NCBI GenBank assembly: GCA_015056315.1
Contig: SVGN01000002.1
Location: 106,292 to 170,291 of the forward strand
Source: Clostridiales bacterium
GTDB lineage: Bacteria; Bacillota; Clostridia; Christensenellales; Aristaeellaceae
Direction of reading: 5' to 3'
DNA length: 64,000 nt
A program made the position numbers and the translations under genes. The notes beneath the pieces were generated by a model. The model had not been told where the DNA came from. It saw nothing but the letters and a program-made list of their open reading frames with translations, and ran no database searches. Position 1 is the stretch's first letter. Each line of letters opens with the position of its first letter. Positions 25,417 through 34,317 of the stretch are shown piece by piece.

Positions 25417-25695
25417 TTGAGCAATCGCATGATTGCAAAGCATCAAACAATCAATGGGCATCACTCCCTTCAACGATCTCGGTTACAAGCATGATGATGT
25501 TGATAAAAAGATGTATCATGGATGTTTGGAAGATGATCTGATCTCGATTGCAAGTTGTAATGGAGATGTTATTGAAATGTAGTCTACTTGACGCTATAAT
25601 GGCTCTGCCAAATGGTACAAGATGCAGAAAGTACAAGTTCTGGCATTTGGGAGGGTGCCAGAAGGAGATAAGTACAAGATTGGTACAAGCTGTAG
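25417..25695. other. AT-rich stretch without a convincing gene
   Basis: Only short ORFs are present, such as a 44-codon plus-strand frame from 25453 ('MGITPFNDLGYKHDD') without a ribosome site. A few TACAAG repeats and a CTGGCA/TGCCAG hairpin near 25642-25665 are visible. This may be degraded mobile DNA at the island edge. Confidence 0.4.
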
Positions 25696-25729
25696 AAAAG
25701 AAAAGGAGTGACCCCTTTCGGAATCACTC
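25696..25729 (-). terminator. Terminator after the rubrerythrin fragment
   Basis: Minus strand GAGTGA / TCACTC stem followed by CTTTTCTTTTC. Confidence 0.55.
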
Positions 25730-25756
25730 TTGAAAGTGTAGGAATTACGCGGTTTC

Positions 25757-26089
25757 TTACTTCCCGAAATACCTCTTGAGCAGCCCAGCAAAGGCCTTTC
25801 CGTGCCTCGCTTCGTCGCGGGCCATTTCATGCACGGTGTCGTGGATGGCGTCGAAGTTGAGCTGCTTGGCACGCTTGGCCAGCTCAAGTTTGCCGGAGGT
25901 AGCGCCGTTCTCGGCGTCCACACGCATTTCCAGATTCTTCTTGGTGCTCTCGGTGACCACCTCGCCCAGCAGCTCAGCAAACTTGGCAACTTGCTCCGCT
26001 TCTTCGAAGGCCGCCTTCTCCCAGTAGAGGCCGATCTCCGGGTAGCCCTCGCGGTGGGCCACACGGGCCATGGCCAAGTACATGCCTAC
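25757..26089 (-). pseudogene. Reverse rubrerythrin, N-terminally truncated copy 2
   Basis: 108 codons match the ferritin-like half of the two full copies, but homology stops abruptly at 26089 (…GTACATGCCTAC / TATGG…), removing the rubredoxin domain, the promoter and the usual SD. Residues differ from both full copies (for example '[17 protein letters not shown]' versus '[17 protein letters not shown]'), so this is a diverged paralogue and not a recent duplicate. It marks the right edge of the AT-rich island. Confidence 0.85.
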
Positions 26090-26167
26090 TATGGCTTGTC
26101 TCGGGCGCTTTGGCTCACACCGCGCTCCGGGCGCACATATGTGCCCGGACAGCTGTCACCGTTCCCC

Positions 26168-26641
26168 TCAGCCGGGGCTGCCGGCGGCGCAGTGCCGGTA
26201 AAACAGCCATACGCCCGCCTTCAAGGCTACCGCAAGACACAGCACCCCAAAGAAGGCATGGAACACCGGCATATGGATCATGGAGGCCGTCATGGTCAGG
26301 AACCACAAGCACACGAACAGGGCATCCCACACGATGCCGCCGCTTTTGTCGTGCAGGTAGCGGCTGCCCTCATCCCGCTCCCGTAATTGCTCCTGCCGGA
26401 GCAGCTGCCGATCCTCCAGGAGGCGCTTGTTGCGCAGCAGCCTCCACACCACCCAGCCGATGCCGCCGAAGAACAGCAGCCTGGAGGTGATCTGCGCCAA
26501 ACGATCCATGATGCGGGAATCGCCAAGGCCCAGTTCCCCGATCACCACCATATAGACCAGCATCAGCACCAGCAGGAGCCAAAGCCCACGGATGCGCCAA
26601 CGGATGCGGTCGCTGTAAGAGCGTTGTTTACAGGTTTTCAT
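26168..26641 (-). CDS. Membrane protein paired with an XRE regulator
   Basis: 157 aa with transmembrane segments at about residues 20-40, 55-75 and two near the C-terminus, separated by a charged 'LLRNKRLLEDRQLLRQEQLRE' linker (part shown). Start ATG 26641 is favoured over 26650 because GGGAGG lies nine bases ahead of it. It overlaps the XRE gene, a frequent pairing in Firmicutes in which the regulator controls a small membrane protein of unknown role. Confidence 0.75.
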   Translation of the reverse strand: MKTCKQRSYSDRIRWRIRGLWLLLVLMLVYMVVIGELGLGDSRIMDRLAQITSRLLFFGGIGWVVWRLLRNKRLLEDRQLLRQEQLRERDEGSRYLHDKSGGIVWDALFVCLWFLTMTASMIHMPVFHAFFGVLCLAVALKAGVWLFYRHCAAGSPG

Positions 26642-26858
26642 AGGCTTCATCCTCCCTCTGCCGGTTTTCCCGCAGGCAGCACAGCTCCTCCACCGTTACG
26701 CCGAACACCTCCGCCATGCGGTAGGCCAGCATCAGCGATGGGCTGTACTGCTCCTTCTCGATAGAAATGACGGTCCGCGCCGATACATGCACCCGATCTG
26801 CCAGCTGCTGCTGGGTAAGCCCGGCCTTGAGACGCAGTTCTCTCAGGATGGTTTTCAT
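26628..26858 (-). CDS. XRE-family transcriptional regulator
   Basis: 76 aa. HTH 'LRLKAGLTQQQLADRVHVSARTVISIEKEQYSPSL' (part) followed by 'AYRMAEVFGVTVEELC', the classic short Cro/CI layout. ATG 26858 follows GGAGG; the longer ORF start crosses the operators. Twin operator-like palindromes and a strong promoter lie directly upstream, so autoregulation is likely. Confidence 0.92.
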   Translation of the reverse strand: MKTILRELRLKAGLTQQQLADRVHVSARTVISIEKEQYSPSLMLAYRMAEVFGVTVEELCCLRENRQREDEAYENL

Positions 26859-26874
26859 GCTTCCTCCGTGATAT

Positions 26875-26902
26875 GAAGTACGCTTCACATGAAGTCAGCT
26901 TC
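26875..26902. promoter_or_regulatory. Twin operator for the XRE regulator
   Basis: Two palindromes GAAGTACGCTTC and GAAGTCAGCTTC (GAAG-N4-CTTC) with centres 16 bases apart, placed directly after the -10 box, where a bound repressor would block transcription. Confidence 0.7.
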
Positions 26903-26931
26903 ATATTACCATGGCAAAGCGATACTGTCAA
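26903..26931 (-). promoter_or_regulatory. Promoter of the XRE/membrane-protein operon
   Basis: Minus strand TTGACA, 17-base spacer, TAATAT; near-consensus. Confidence 0.85.
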
Positions 26932-27003
26932 GGGGATGCATTGCATGCCCGCATCAACCCACAGACCCTGCCAAAAAGGGCGTATATACAACCGTTTTGC
27001 TGC

Positions 27004-27033
27004 TTGTTGTTCCCCTTTCCCCTATGGTACAAT
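27004..27033 (+). promoter_or_regulatory. Possible promoter of the LRR lipoprotein
   Basis: TTGTTG, 18-base spacer, TACAAT, 50 bases before the ATG. The -35 is weak. Confidence 0.45.
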
Positions 27034-27082
27034 AGCCGAAGCAAAATACCCCCATTTTGGCTTAGAAAGGACGATCCCCCAC

Positions 27083-28399
27083 ATGAAGAAACTCCTTCTG
27101 TTCCTGCTGTGCGCCGTGCTGTGCCTGGCGCTGTGCAGCTGCTCCGGCAACGGCAGCAGTGCACCTGCCGCCCCCAAGGCCGATGCTGCCACCCCCACTC
27201 CGGCCCCCACCGCCACCCCCGAACCCGCTTTTGAGCCTCTGGATTGGGCCGCCGTTACCGAGGCTCCCGCTGCAAACTTTACCTACGAGCTCTCCTGGGA
27301 CGAAGAAAGCTACAGGATCACCGCTTATAACGGCACAGATGCCATCGTAAAGGTGCCTGCCGCCATCGAAGGCAAGCCGGTGACCGATCTGGGCGAGGAT
27401 CTGTTCCGCAGCAACGAGACCATCACCCATGTATACCTGCCCGATACCGTACGCTACATGGGCGACAGCTGCTTCAACAACTGCCCCAACCTGGTGCAGC
27501 TGCACCTGCCTGCCAACCTGAGCGAGATCGCCCAGGCCACCTGCAAGGAGTGCCGCAAGCTGGTGCAGGTGGATCTCCCCACTGCGCTGACGAGCATCCG
27601 CCAGTCCGCCTTCTCCGAGTGCATCTCCCTCAAGGAGATCGAGCTGCCTGCCACCACCACCTACATGGAGAAAGATGTCTTTGACGGCTGCCGCAGCCTG
27701 ACCAGCTTCAAGGCCCCCGGCCTGAAGCAGATGGGTCAGTGCGCCCTGCGTGACTGCGTGAGCCTGACCGAGCTGGTGCTGTACGAGGGCATGGGCCTTT
27801 TCAACGGCAACGCCCTCAACGGCTGCACCAGCCTGACCGATCTGACCCTGATGCCTCTGACCGAAGAGAGCAGCTACAGGGTCGTGTTCGAAAACGGCAT
27901 CCTCTACGATGTATACGGCACTGAGGAGCCCGAATACACCGCCCTGCGCATGCTGCCCGGCTACCCCGCCGATGCGGTGCAGCTGCACCCCAACACCACC
28001 AAGCTGGAGCACAGCGTATTCTACGGCTGCCAGCTGCGCTCCATCGAGATCCCTGCGGCGGTGGACACCATCCCCGGCAACGCATTCGTTCAGTGCAAGA
28101 ATCTGGAAAGCATCACCTTTGCCCCCGGCAGCCAGCTGCGGCTGCTGGAGATGAACTGCTTCTCCGGCTGCACCGCGCTGACCGCCATCGACCTTTCCTT
28201 CGTTACCGAGCAGCTGACCATGTACAGCGGCGCTTTCGGCTCCAACGATGCCCTGACCAGCGTGAAGCTGCCCGCTAATGTAAATGCCACCGATCCGGCT
28301 GATTACATGTTCCGCAGTGCCAAGAACGTGGTCATCAGCTATCAGGGCAAGGATTACACCTACGACCAGCTCAGCGAGCTGAAGCTGGTGCAGGAATAA
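27083..28399 (+). CDS. Leucine-rich-repeat (BspA-type) lipoprotein
   Basis: 438 aa. A lipoprotein signal peptide 'LLLFLLCAVLCLALCSC' with a lipobox cysteine is followed by a Pro/Thr/Ala linker and then BspA/TpLRR repeats of ~23 residues ('LPDTVRYMGDSCFNNCPNL', 'LPTALTSIRQSAFSECISL'). Such proteins are exposed on the surface and may mediate adhesion. The ATG at 27083 follows AGAAAGGACGA; the track's earlier start is upstream of the promoter. Single gene with its own terminator. Confidence 0.92.
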   Translation: MKKLLLFLLCAVLCLALCSCSGNGSSAPAAPKADAATPTPAPTATPEPAFEPLDWAAVTEAPAANFTYELSWDEESYRITAYNGTDAIVKVPAAIEGKPVTDLGEDLFRSNETITHVYLPDTVRYMGDSCFNNCPNLVQLHLPANLSEIAQATCKECRKLVQVDLPTALTSIRQSAFSECISLKEIELPATTTYMEKDVFDGCRSLTSFKAPGLKQMGQCALRDCVSLTELVLYEGMGLFNGNALNGCTSLTDLTLMPLTEESSYRVVFENGILYDVYGTEEPEYTALRMLPGYPADAVQLHPNTTKLEHSVFYGCQLRSIEIPAAVDTIPGNAFVQCKNLESITFAPGSQLRLLEMNCFSGCTALTAIDLSFVTEQLTMYSGAFGSNDALTSVKLPANVNATDPADYMFRSAKNVVISYQGKDYTYDQLSELKLVQE

Positions 28400-28414
28400 A
28401 CTGACCATACAGCA

Positions 28415-28455
28415 CGCCCCCTGCCGCCGAAACAGCGGCAGGGGGCGGTTTTGTT
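28415..28455 (+). terminator. Rho-independent terminator
   Basis: Stem CGCCCCCTGCCGC / GCGGCAGGGGGCG followed by GTTTTGTT. Confidence 0.85.
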
Positions 28456-29260
28456 ATGCCTTTTTGAAGAAATCCCGCTTGTTGAAGGCGGCGGTCATGA
28501 AGCGCCATGCGGCCTTGCCGCCGGTGAGCCACTCAATATGGGCGTTGTTTTTGGTGTTCGCCAGCATCTCCTTTACCAGGAAGGCGGCTACCACATCCGG
28601 GTAGTCGCCCAGGATGTTGTAGACCTTCTTGGTCTTCTCCGGCAGGTCGATGGCTTCCTGATCGCCCAGCGCCTTTACCGTGAAATCGGTGATCATGATG
28701 CCCGGGCTCAGGCGGCCCACCAAGATGCCGGTCTGCTTTTCCTCGCTCTCCTTGGCAAGGGCCTGGGTAAAGTGGGTGACCGCCCGCTTGGTGGTGCCGT
28801 ACATATTGAGGCCCAGCATCATGGCATCGTTGCTGCCATAGCCCTCCAAATTGTAGATAGCGCCCTGCTTCATTGCCAGCATGGTCTCCATGGCCACCTT
28901 GCTGCCCAGCACAGCGCCCTTCAGGTCTACATCCACCAGGGTGGAGATCTCCTGCTCGCTGAGCATCCAGATGGGTTCCATGGGCTGGTTGACCCCGGCG
29001 TTGTTGATCCAGATATCGATCTGGCCGCAGCTTTCCACCGCATATTGGGCCAGCGCTTTCAGATCGGTATAGGATGCTGCATTCCCGGCAAAGGCATATA
29101 CCTTGTAAGCAGCGGAGACGGCCTCCAGCTCGCTTTTGGCCTCCTCCACCCGCTGGGCGTTGATATCGTTGAGCACCACTGCCCAACCATTCTGCAAAAA
29201 GAGCTTTGCCATTTCCAGCCCCAACCCCCGGCCACTGCCGGTAATAACGACCGTTTTCAT
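28454..29260 (-). CDS. Short-chain dehydrogenase/reductase
   Basis: 268 aa NAD(P)-dependent oxidoreductase. Cofactor motif 'TGSGRGLG' at the N-terminus, 'NNAG' at ~90, and the catalytic pair in 'MYGTTKRA' (Tyr-x3-Lys). The serine of the usual triad region reads 'NLEGYGSND'. Substrate unknown. ATG 29260 follows GGAGG; the track's longer start is not supported. Confidence 0.9.
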   Translation of the reverse strand: MKTVVITGSGRGLGLEMAKLFLQNGWAVVLNDINAQRVEEAKSELEAVSAAYKVYAFAGNAASYTDLKALAQYAVESCGQIDIWINNAGVNQPMEPIWMLSEQEISTLVDVDLKGAVLGSKVAMETMLAMKQGAIYNLEGYGSNDAMMLGLNMYGTTKRAVTHFTQALAKESEEKQTGILVGRLSPGIMITDFTVKALGDQEAIDLPEKTKKVYNILGDYPDVVAAFLVKEMLANTKNNAHIEWLTGGKAAWRFMTAAFNKRDFFKKA

Positions 29261-29359
29261 GCTGATAGCCTCCATTTCTGTAGAGTGAATATGCGAAAAA
29301 GGATGGATAACCGCCGCTATTATAGCACGATCGGCCGCCGAACGGCAAACAGGCGCACA

Positions 29360-29392
29360 GAAAAGCCGCCCACCCGGAAAGGGTGAGCGGCT
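29360..29392 (-). terminator. Rho-independent terminator
   Basis: Minus strand AGCCGCTCACCC / GGGTGGGCGGCT stem then TTTCTG, just after the stop of the TasA-like gene. Confidence 0.75.
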
Positions 29393-29407
29393 CGGTGCTA
29401 ACAAGAT

Positions 29408-31015
29408 TTACTTGATAACAGTAGCGCCGGAGGCGGTGTTCGTGATATCGGGGGTACCCACGATGTTGGTATCCACGATGGTGAGGGTAGAATTGTCGGC
29501 AGTGCCGCGCAGGATGATGGTGGCATCGCCGTCATCGTTGGCAGACTTCAGGGTGCAGTCCTCGATGCGATAGGTCTCGGCATAGCCAGCGCCGCCGGAG
29601 CTCTCGCCGAAGCGGACGGCGTAGCCCTGCACATCCACGTCGCAGTTCTTGATGACTACATTATCGCTGTTGTTGAGGTTGATGCCGTTCTTGGAGTTGA
29701 CGGTGCAGTTCTCGATCAGCACGCCGTCCACGCCCTTGAGCTGGCACAGGGAGTGAGCCTTATCGGTGGCGGTGCAGCCGGAGATGGTCAGGTTCTTGTC
29801 GCCGCCGGTGTAGGACTTAACGCCAACAGCGCCGGGCACGTCGAAGGTGCAGTTCTTAACGGTGGCATTGCACACATAGCGGGTGGCGGTGGTGCCGTCG
29901 CCCAAACGGATGCAGGCATCGGCGCTGATGGCATCAGCCTTGAAGTTCACGTTCTGGATGGTGATGTCGGAGCTCATGATGGTGCCGCTCTTGCCATCCA
30001 GGGTGATGACACCGGCGAAATCCTTGTTGAGGCCGTCGATGGTAACGCCCACATCTTTCTTCATGGTAACGGTCACATTGCCGGTGATGCTGTCGCCCAG
30101 GAGGATCACATCGCCGTCTTCGGCGTTCTCCAGAGCGGCCTGCAGCTCGTCGGCGCTGTTAACGGTGACCACTTCCATATCGGGAGCCTGGTCGCCTTCC
30201 TGGCCATCCATCCAGGGATGGGAAGCCTTGGAGACATCGCCGAAGGCCTCGTCCAGAGCGATCTGGGCATTCTCGAAGCCGGCAGCCTGCACGGCCTGGC
30301 TTACCACATAGATATCGTAGAGATCGTTGCCGTTGCCATCCAGCGCTTCCACATCCTCGTTGGTGCCTTCGGAGACCATGAAGACCTGAGCCAGGCTGTT
30401 GATGGTGTAATCGCCGGGAGGCACGATGCCATCCTCATGATGAGCGTCGGTGCCGTTGTAGAGGAACTCGACCACATAGAAGTTCTGGCCGTCGATCTGG
30501 ATGTACTCAGCCACGGGGGTAGCAGTCCAGGCGGAGCTGTTGTAGGTGTAGCCGATCAGCGCGTTCCACTCGTCGTAAGGGATCTCGCCTGCCTCAAAGG
30601 CAACCAGCGTGCGCACATAAGCATCGGTCTTGCCGGTGTTCTCCACGACAACGAACTTATCCTGCACGTTGGCGGCAGGGAGCACGGTCATCTCGCCGGT
30701 GCTGTTGTGGCCCAGCTGAGACAGAACAACGGTGGTATCTTCGGGAGTGGTCACATCGCCCACAGCGGGGAGCAGGGGCTTGCCCTGGGTGAAATCCTGG
30801 AGCATGTAGCTCTCTTCATCGTCCACATCGTCGGTGGTGAAGCCATCTTCGGTCTCGATGCGTTCGAACTCATGCTGTTCGATATCCACATTGCCGAGGG
30901 TCATCACGTTAACGTCCATATCGCTGTCGGACAGATAAGCGATGGTGCTGCCGATGGTCAGCGCCAGGCTCAGTACGAGCGAAACGACCAGAACCAGTTT
31001 GCGGTTCAGTTTCAT
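29408..31015 (-). CDS. TasA/camelysin-like surface protein with a C-terminal beta-helix
   Basis: 535 aa. The N-terminus 'LNRKLVLVVSLVLSLALTIGSTIAYLSD' (part) is a SipW-type signal of TasA-family fibre proteins; 'AYLSDSDMDVNVMTLGNVDI' continues the family pattern. From about residue 300 the protein changes to repeats such as 'DITIQNVNFKADAISADACI' and 'VVIKNCDVDVQGYAVRF', typical of right-handed parallel beta-helices (pectate-lyase-like). Probably secreted and surface or matrix bound. The expected SipW peptidase gene is not adjacent. Start 31015 follows AAGGAAGG. Confidence 0.82.
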   Translation of the reverse strand: MKLNRKLVLVVSLVLSLALTIGSTIAYLSDSDMDVNVMTLGNVDIEQHEFERIETEDGFTTDDVDDEESYMLQDFTQGKPLLPAVGDVTTPEDTTVVLSQLGHNSTGEMTVLPAANVQDKFVVVENTGKTDAYVRTLVAFEAGEIPYDEWNALIGYTYNSSAWTATPVAEYIQIDGQNFYVVEFLYNGTDAHHEDGIVPPGDYTINSLAQVFMVSEGTNEDVEALDGNGNDLYDIYVVSQAVQAAGFENAQIALDEAFGDVSKASHPWMDGQEGDQAPDMEVVTVNSADELQAALENAEDGDVILLGDSITGNVTVTMKKDVGVTIDGLNKDFAGVITLDGKSGTIMSSDITIQNVNFKADAISADACIRLGDGTTATRYVCNATVKNCTFDVPGAVGVKSYTGGDKNLTISGCTATDKAHSLCQLKGVDGVLIENCTVNSKNGINLNNSDNVVIKNCDVDVQGYAVRFGESSGGAGYAETYRIEDCTLKSANDDGDATIILRGTADNSTLTIVDTNIVGTPDITNTASGATVIK

Positions 31016-31067
31016 GGTGTTTTTCCTTCCTTTCTTGTTCGCAGTTACAAACTGCTGTACTGTACCA

Positions 31068-31096
31068 ATTTTACCATCCACTTGTAAAAAATTCAA
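31068..31096 (-). promoter_or_regulatory. Promoter of the TasA-like gene
   Basis: Minus strand TTGAAT, 17-base spacer, TAAAAT. Confidence 0.65.
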
Positions 31097-31200
31097 TAGG
31101 ATTTGTAAATATTACCTGCTATTTGATCGCCAAGCAAGCAATATTTGGAAATCGAATAATGGCTGAACAAATTCCTGTACCAAGAAGCTGCGCAGAGCAC

Positions 31201-31232
31201 AACCCCCTGCAGAGCAAGGCTCTGCAGGGGGT
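31201..31232 (-). terminator. Hairpin downstream of the 117-aa gene
   Basis: Perfect 15-base stem AACCCCCTGCAGAGC / GCTCTGCAGGGGGTT with a two-base loop, 28 bases after the stop. There is no clear T-run, so termination is probable but not certain. Confidence 0.5.
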
Positions 31233-31260
31233 TGTGCAAAGTGGAAGGGGAGGCTTCTCA

Positions 31261-31614
31261 TCAGGCCCCGGGCTGCTCCGCAGCGGCGGGCCGGAGAAGG
31301 AATGCGGCCCCACGCGTCCAGTGAAACTTTGTGATCAGCTCCAGCTCCACATCGGCTGTGCCCTCGTCAATCAAAAAGGCGGCCTCTCTCTTAAAGCCGA
31401 AGGTCTTGGGCACTTCCACGAAGATACCACACTTGCCATCCTGAATGGGCAAGGTGATCGTCTGGCCGTTGGTGATGGAGGTCATGCCTGCATCCTCATA
31501 AGACCAGACATCCTCCGTAGCCGGTGCGTCGGCCTTGGGATAGGCCACCACGATCGTGTAGGAAAGCGCGATACCCACGAAGCTTTTCTTTCTTGTGATC
31601 TGTACGTTTCTCAT
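31261..31614 (-). CDS. Conserved hypothetical protein
   Basis: 117 aa beginning 'MRNVQITRKKSFVGIALSYTIVV'. The mix of 'KKSFVG', a 'NGQTITLPI' turn and 'GIFVEVPK' suggests a small beta-sandwich protein, as in clostridial proteins of unknown function. ATG 31614 is chosen because the upstream ATG (31629) lies inside the GGAGG ribosome site. The 5' region has a notable hairpin. Confidence 0.65.
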   Translation of the reverse strand: MRNVQITRKKSFVGIALSYTIVVAYPKADAPATEDVWSYEDAGMTSITNGQTITLPIQDGKCGIFVEVPKTFGFKREAAFLIDEGTADVELELITKFHWTRGAAFLLRPAAAEQPGA

Positions 31615-31638
31615 TGTGTTTGCCTCCATAATTGTTTG

Positions 31639-31677
31639 CCATCTTAGCAGGGGCGCAATGCCTCCCTGCTAAGATGG
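31639..31677. other. Perfect 14-base inverted repeat in the 5' region
   Basis: CCATCTTAGCAGGG / CCCTGCTAAGATGG, ending about 25 bases upstream of the 117-aa gene start. It is a 5' UTR hairpin or an operator. The rest of 31678-31890 holds no convincing gene. Confidence 0.6.
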
Positions 31678-31891
31678 TTTTGATCCCTTAAGGTACCGAT
31701 TTGGCAGATGCTTGAACGCTTTACTGTGGCAGGCTCAGTGCCTTGGCCTTTTGTCTCCGTTCTCAGCATCTCTTTATCGTGGGGAGATCGAGCCTGCATA
31801 TGAACAAGCGCTTTGATGCAATTTTTCCGGTCACTGCGCTGTTTTGCTTCTTGATCGGCGAAAAAGGCACCGGCAAATTGCCCGGCACGCA

Positions 31892-31919
31892 AAGAGGCCA
31901 GCCCCCTGCGGGGCTGACC
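31892..31919 (-). terminator. Terminator after reverse rubrerythrin copy 3
   Basis: Minus strand GGTCAGCCCC / GGGGGCTGGCC stem followed by TCTTTG. Confidence 0.6.
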
Positions 31920-31956
31920 TGCTATACGGGGCTGTTCTCAGCCCTTATTTGTTGAA

Positions 31957-32499
31957 TTACTTGCCGAAGTAGCGTGCCAGCAGGCCTTCGAAAGCCTTGC
32001 CGTGACGGGCTTCGTCGCGGGCCATCTCATGCACGGTGTCGTGGATGGCATCCAGGTTCAGCTCCTTGGCCTGCTTGGCCAGGTCGAACTTGCCCTGGGT
32101 AGCGCCGTTCTCGGCATCCACACGCATTTCCAGGTTCTTCTTGGTGCTCTCGGTGACCACCTCGCCCAGCAGCTCGGCAAACTTGGCAGCGTGCTCTGCT
32201 TCTTCGAAGGCAGCCTTCTCCCAGTAGAGGCCGATCTCCGGGTAGCCCTCGCGATGGGCCACTCGGGCCATGGCCAGGTACATGCCTACCTCGGTGCACT
32301 CGCCGTTGAAGTTCTCACGGAGCATCTGCTTGATATCCTCGGGAGCATCCTTGGCAACGCCGACCACATGCTCGGCAGCCCAGGTGCGGCCGCCGCCCAT
32401 GGGGCTGAAACGGCTGGCAGGAGCCTTGCACTGGGGGCACTTCTCGGGAGCCTCGGGACCTTCGTGTACATAACCGCAAACCTTGCATACCCACTTCAT
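31957..32499 (-). CDS. Reverse rubrerythrin, copy 3
   Basis: 180 aa, nearly identical to copy 1 at 2886-3425: N-terminal rubredoxin domain and C-terminal ferritin-like di-iron domain, likely an NADH-linked H2O2/O2 reductase. It differs mainly at 'EHAAKFAE' and by one extra C-terminal residue. ATG 32499 follows AGGAGG. The high identity to copy 1 over the coding part, with a shared upstream block, points to recent duplication or gene conversion. Confidence 0.95.
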   Translation of the reverse strand: MKWVCKVCGYVHEGPEAPEKCPQCKAPASRFSPMGGGRTWAAEHVVGVAKDAPEDIKQMLRENFNGECTEVGMYLAMARVAHREGYPEIGLYWEKAAFEEAEHAAKFAELLGEVVTESTKKNLEMRVDAENGATQGKFDLAKQAKELNLDAIHDTVHEMARDEARHGKAFEGLLARYFGK

Positions 32500-32585
32500 A
32501 ATGATCGTCCTCCTGTTATTGCATCTATTTTTCCGCGATGTTGGTTTTTCCTTGGCGGGAGGCTTTCTTTCTGCCTCCTGTCTAA

Positions 32586-32613
32586 GGGATACCCGCCACC
32601 GCAACAGGTGAAA
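32586..32613 (-). promoter_or_regulatory. Conserved promoter-like block upstream of reverse rubrerythrin copy 3
   Basis: Minus strand TTTCAC, 16 bases, TATCCC, then CTTAGACAGGAGG; matches the block before copy 1. Confidence 0.45.
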
Positions 32614-32735
32614 CAGCTTTTTTTCGAAAAAACAAATCTTTTGTGTTTTTCTGTTTTTCAGCCGTTTATCCGTAGGTATAGAATAATGCAAAAACCGTGT
32701 TCTGTCAAGCTTTGCAGGCATCAAACCCAATAACA

Positions 32736-32774
32736 TAAAATCACCGGCAGGAGGGTCATCCTCCTGCCGGTGAT
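32736..32774 (-). terminator. Rho-independent terminator after thrC
   Basis: Minus strand ATCACCGGCAGGAG / CTCCTGCCGGTGAT stem followed by TTTATG. Confidence 0.85.
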
Positions 32775-32786
32775 GGGTAAACCTGT

Positions 32787-34280
32787 TTACTTCAGTTCGC
32801 CCAGCAGCGCTTCCTCCATGCCCTCCACTTCGCATACGGTCTTGTGGCGGATGGGCAGCTGGCCCAGCTGAGATACCTGCTTGGGGATCGGCACACCGGA
32901 GATCTCCTGCAGCTTTTCGGCGCAGGCGAAGGCATCCATGCCAGCAACGGCTTCCTTGCCCAGCAGGCTGGCCAGAACATCCTCGCTGAACTTGTAGGGG
33001 CTGGCGGTGGCCAGGATGACAGCGGGGGCGCGGTCGCCGGTCTTGAGGCGGTAGTTCTGCAGGGCACGGCTGGCAACGGCAGTGTGGGGATCCATCACGT
33101 AGCTGTAGCGCTCATGCACCCGGCGGATCTCCTCGGCGGTCATGGTGTCGTCGGCATAGTCGGCCCAGAAGGTCTTGCGGATCTCCTCCAGCCGCTGTGC
33201 GCCGATGGAGAAGCTGCCGCACTCCTTGAGCTGCTGCATCCAGCCCTTGACCACGGCGGGATCCCGGTCGGCATACTCGTACAGGAGGCGCTCCAGGTTG
33301 GAGGAGACCAGGATATCCATGCTGGGAGACATGGTCTTGAAGAAGGTGCGGTGGGTGTAGTAGGTTCCGGTCTCGAAGAAATCGGTGAGCACGTTGTTGC
33401 GGTTGGAGGCGCAGATCAGCCTGCGGATGGGCAGACCCATGCGCTTGGCGTAGTAACCGGCAAGGATGTCGCCAAAGTTGCCGGTGGGCACCACAAAGTT
33501 GATCTCCTGACCCATGCGGATCAGGTTGCGGGAGACCAGATCGGTGTAGGTGGTAAAGTAGTACACGATCTGGGGCGCAAGGCGGCCAAAGTTGATGGAG
33601 TTGGCAGAGGAGGGCAGCTTGCCCTGAGCATTCATCTTCTGGTGGAACGCCTCGCTGCCGAAGAGCTTCTTAACGCCGGTCTGGGCATCGTCGAAGTTGC
33701 CCTTAACGCCGATCACATGGGTGTTATCGCCGCCGGTGGTGACCATCTGCAGCTCCTGCACACGGCTCACGCCGCCATAGGGGTAGAACACGGAGCAGCT
33801 GGTGCCGGGCACATCCTTGAAGCCCTCCAGCGCAGCCTTGCCGGTATCGCCGCTGGTGGCAACGAGGATACTCACCTCGCGCTGCTCATCGTTCTTCTGT
33901 GCTGCCTGACGGATGGTATGGGGCAGCAGCTTGAGGGCGATATCCTTAAAAGCAAGGGTGGGGCCGTGGAACAGCTCCAGAACGAAGGAATCCTCGGTGA
34001 GCCGGCGCACGGGAGCGATGGCGGGGTCATCCCACGCATCGGCAGAATAGGCGGCGTTTACGGCCTCCTCGATCTCGGCGATGGAGTAATCCTCCATATA
34101 ATCGCGCAGAACGCGGGCAGCCTGCTCCTGATAGCTCTTGCCCTCCAGCAGAGCAAGCCGATCCAGCGGGATCTTGGGGAACATGCTGGGCACAAACAGG
34201 CCGCCATCCTTGGCAAGGCCCCAGAGGATCGCCTGAGAGGTAGTGGCGCAGGCACCGCCGCGGGTAGAAAAGAAGGACAT
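32787..34280 (-). CDS. thrC: Threonine synthase
   Basis: 497 aa PLP enzyme that converts O-phosphohomoserine to threonine. N-terminal 'STRGG' motif, the PLP lysine in 'HGPTLAFKD', 'ATSGDTG' phosphate-binding loop and '[16 protein letters not shown]' identify it. The length fits the long class I bacterial/yeast-like group. SD AAGGAGGGG before ATG. Homoserine dehydrogenase, the step supplying homoserine, lies at 42321. Confidence 0.96.
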   Translation of the reverse strand: MSFFSTRGGACATTSQAILWGLAKDGGLFVPSMFPKIPLDRLALLEGKSYQEQAARVLRDYMEDYSIAEIEEAVNAAYSADAWDDPAIAPVRRLTEDSFVLELFHGPTLAFKDIALKLLPHTIRQAAQKNDEQREVSILVATSGDTGKAALEGFKDVPGTSCSVFYPYGGVSRVQELQMVTTGGDNTHVIGVKGNFDDAQTGVKKLFGSEAFHQKMNAQGKLPSSANSINFGRLAPQIVYYFTTYTDLVSRNLIRMGQEINFVVPTGNFGDILAGYYAKRMGLPIRRLICASNRNNVLTDFFETGTYYTHRTFFKTMSPSMDILVSSNLERLLYEYADRDPAVVKGWMQQLKECGSFSIGAQRLEEIRKTFWADYADDTMTAEEIRRVHERYSYVMDPHTAVASRALQNYRLKTGDRAPAVILATASPYKFSEDVLASLLGKEAVAGMDAFACAEKLQEISGVPIPKQVSQLGQLPIRHKTVCEVEGMEEALLGELK

Positions 34281-34317
34281 GGATCCGTCCCCTCCTTATG
34301 ACATCTTTTACCCCACA

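Noticed and set aside
31644-31892. 82-aa minus-strand ORF and overlapping plus-strand ORF
   Set aside because: No ribosome site, composition like non-coding DNA, and the hairpin lies inside the frame.
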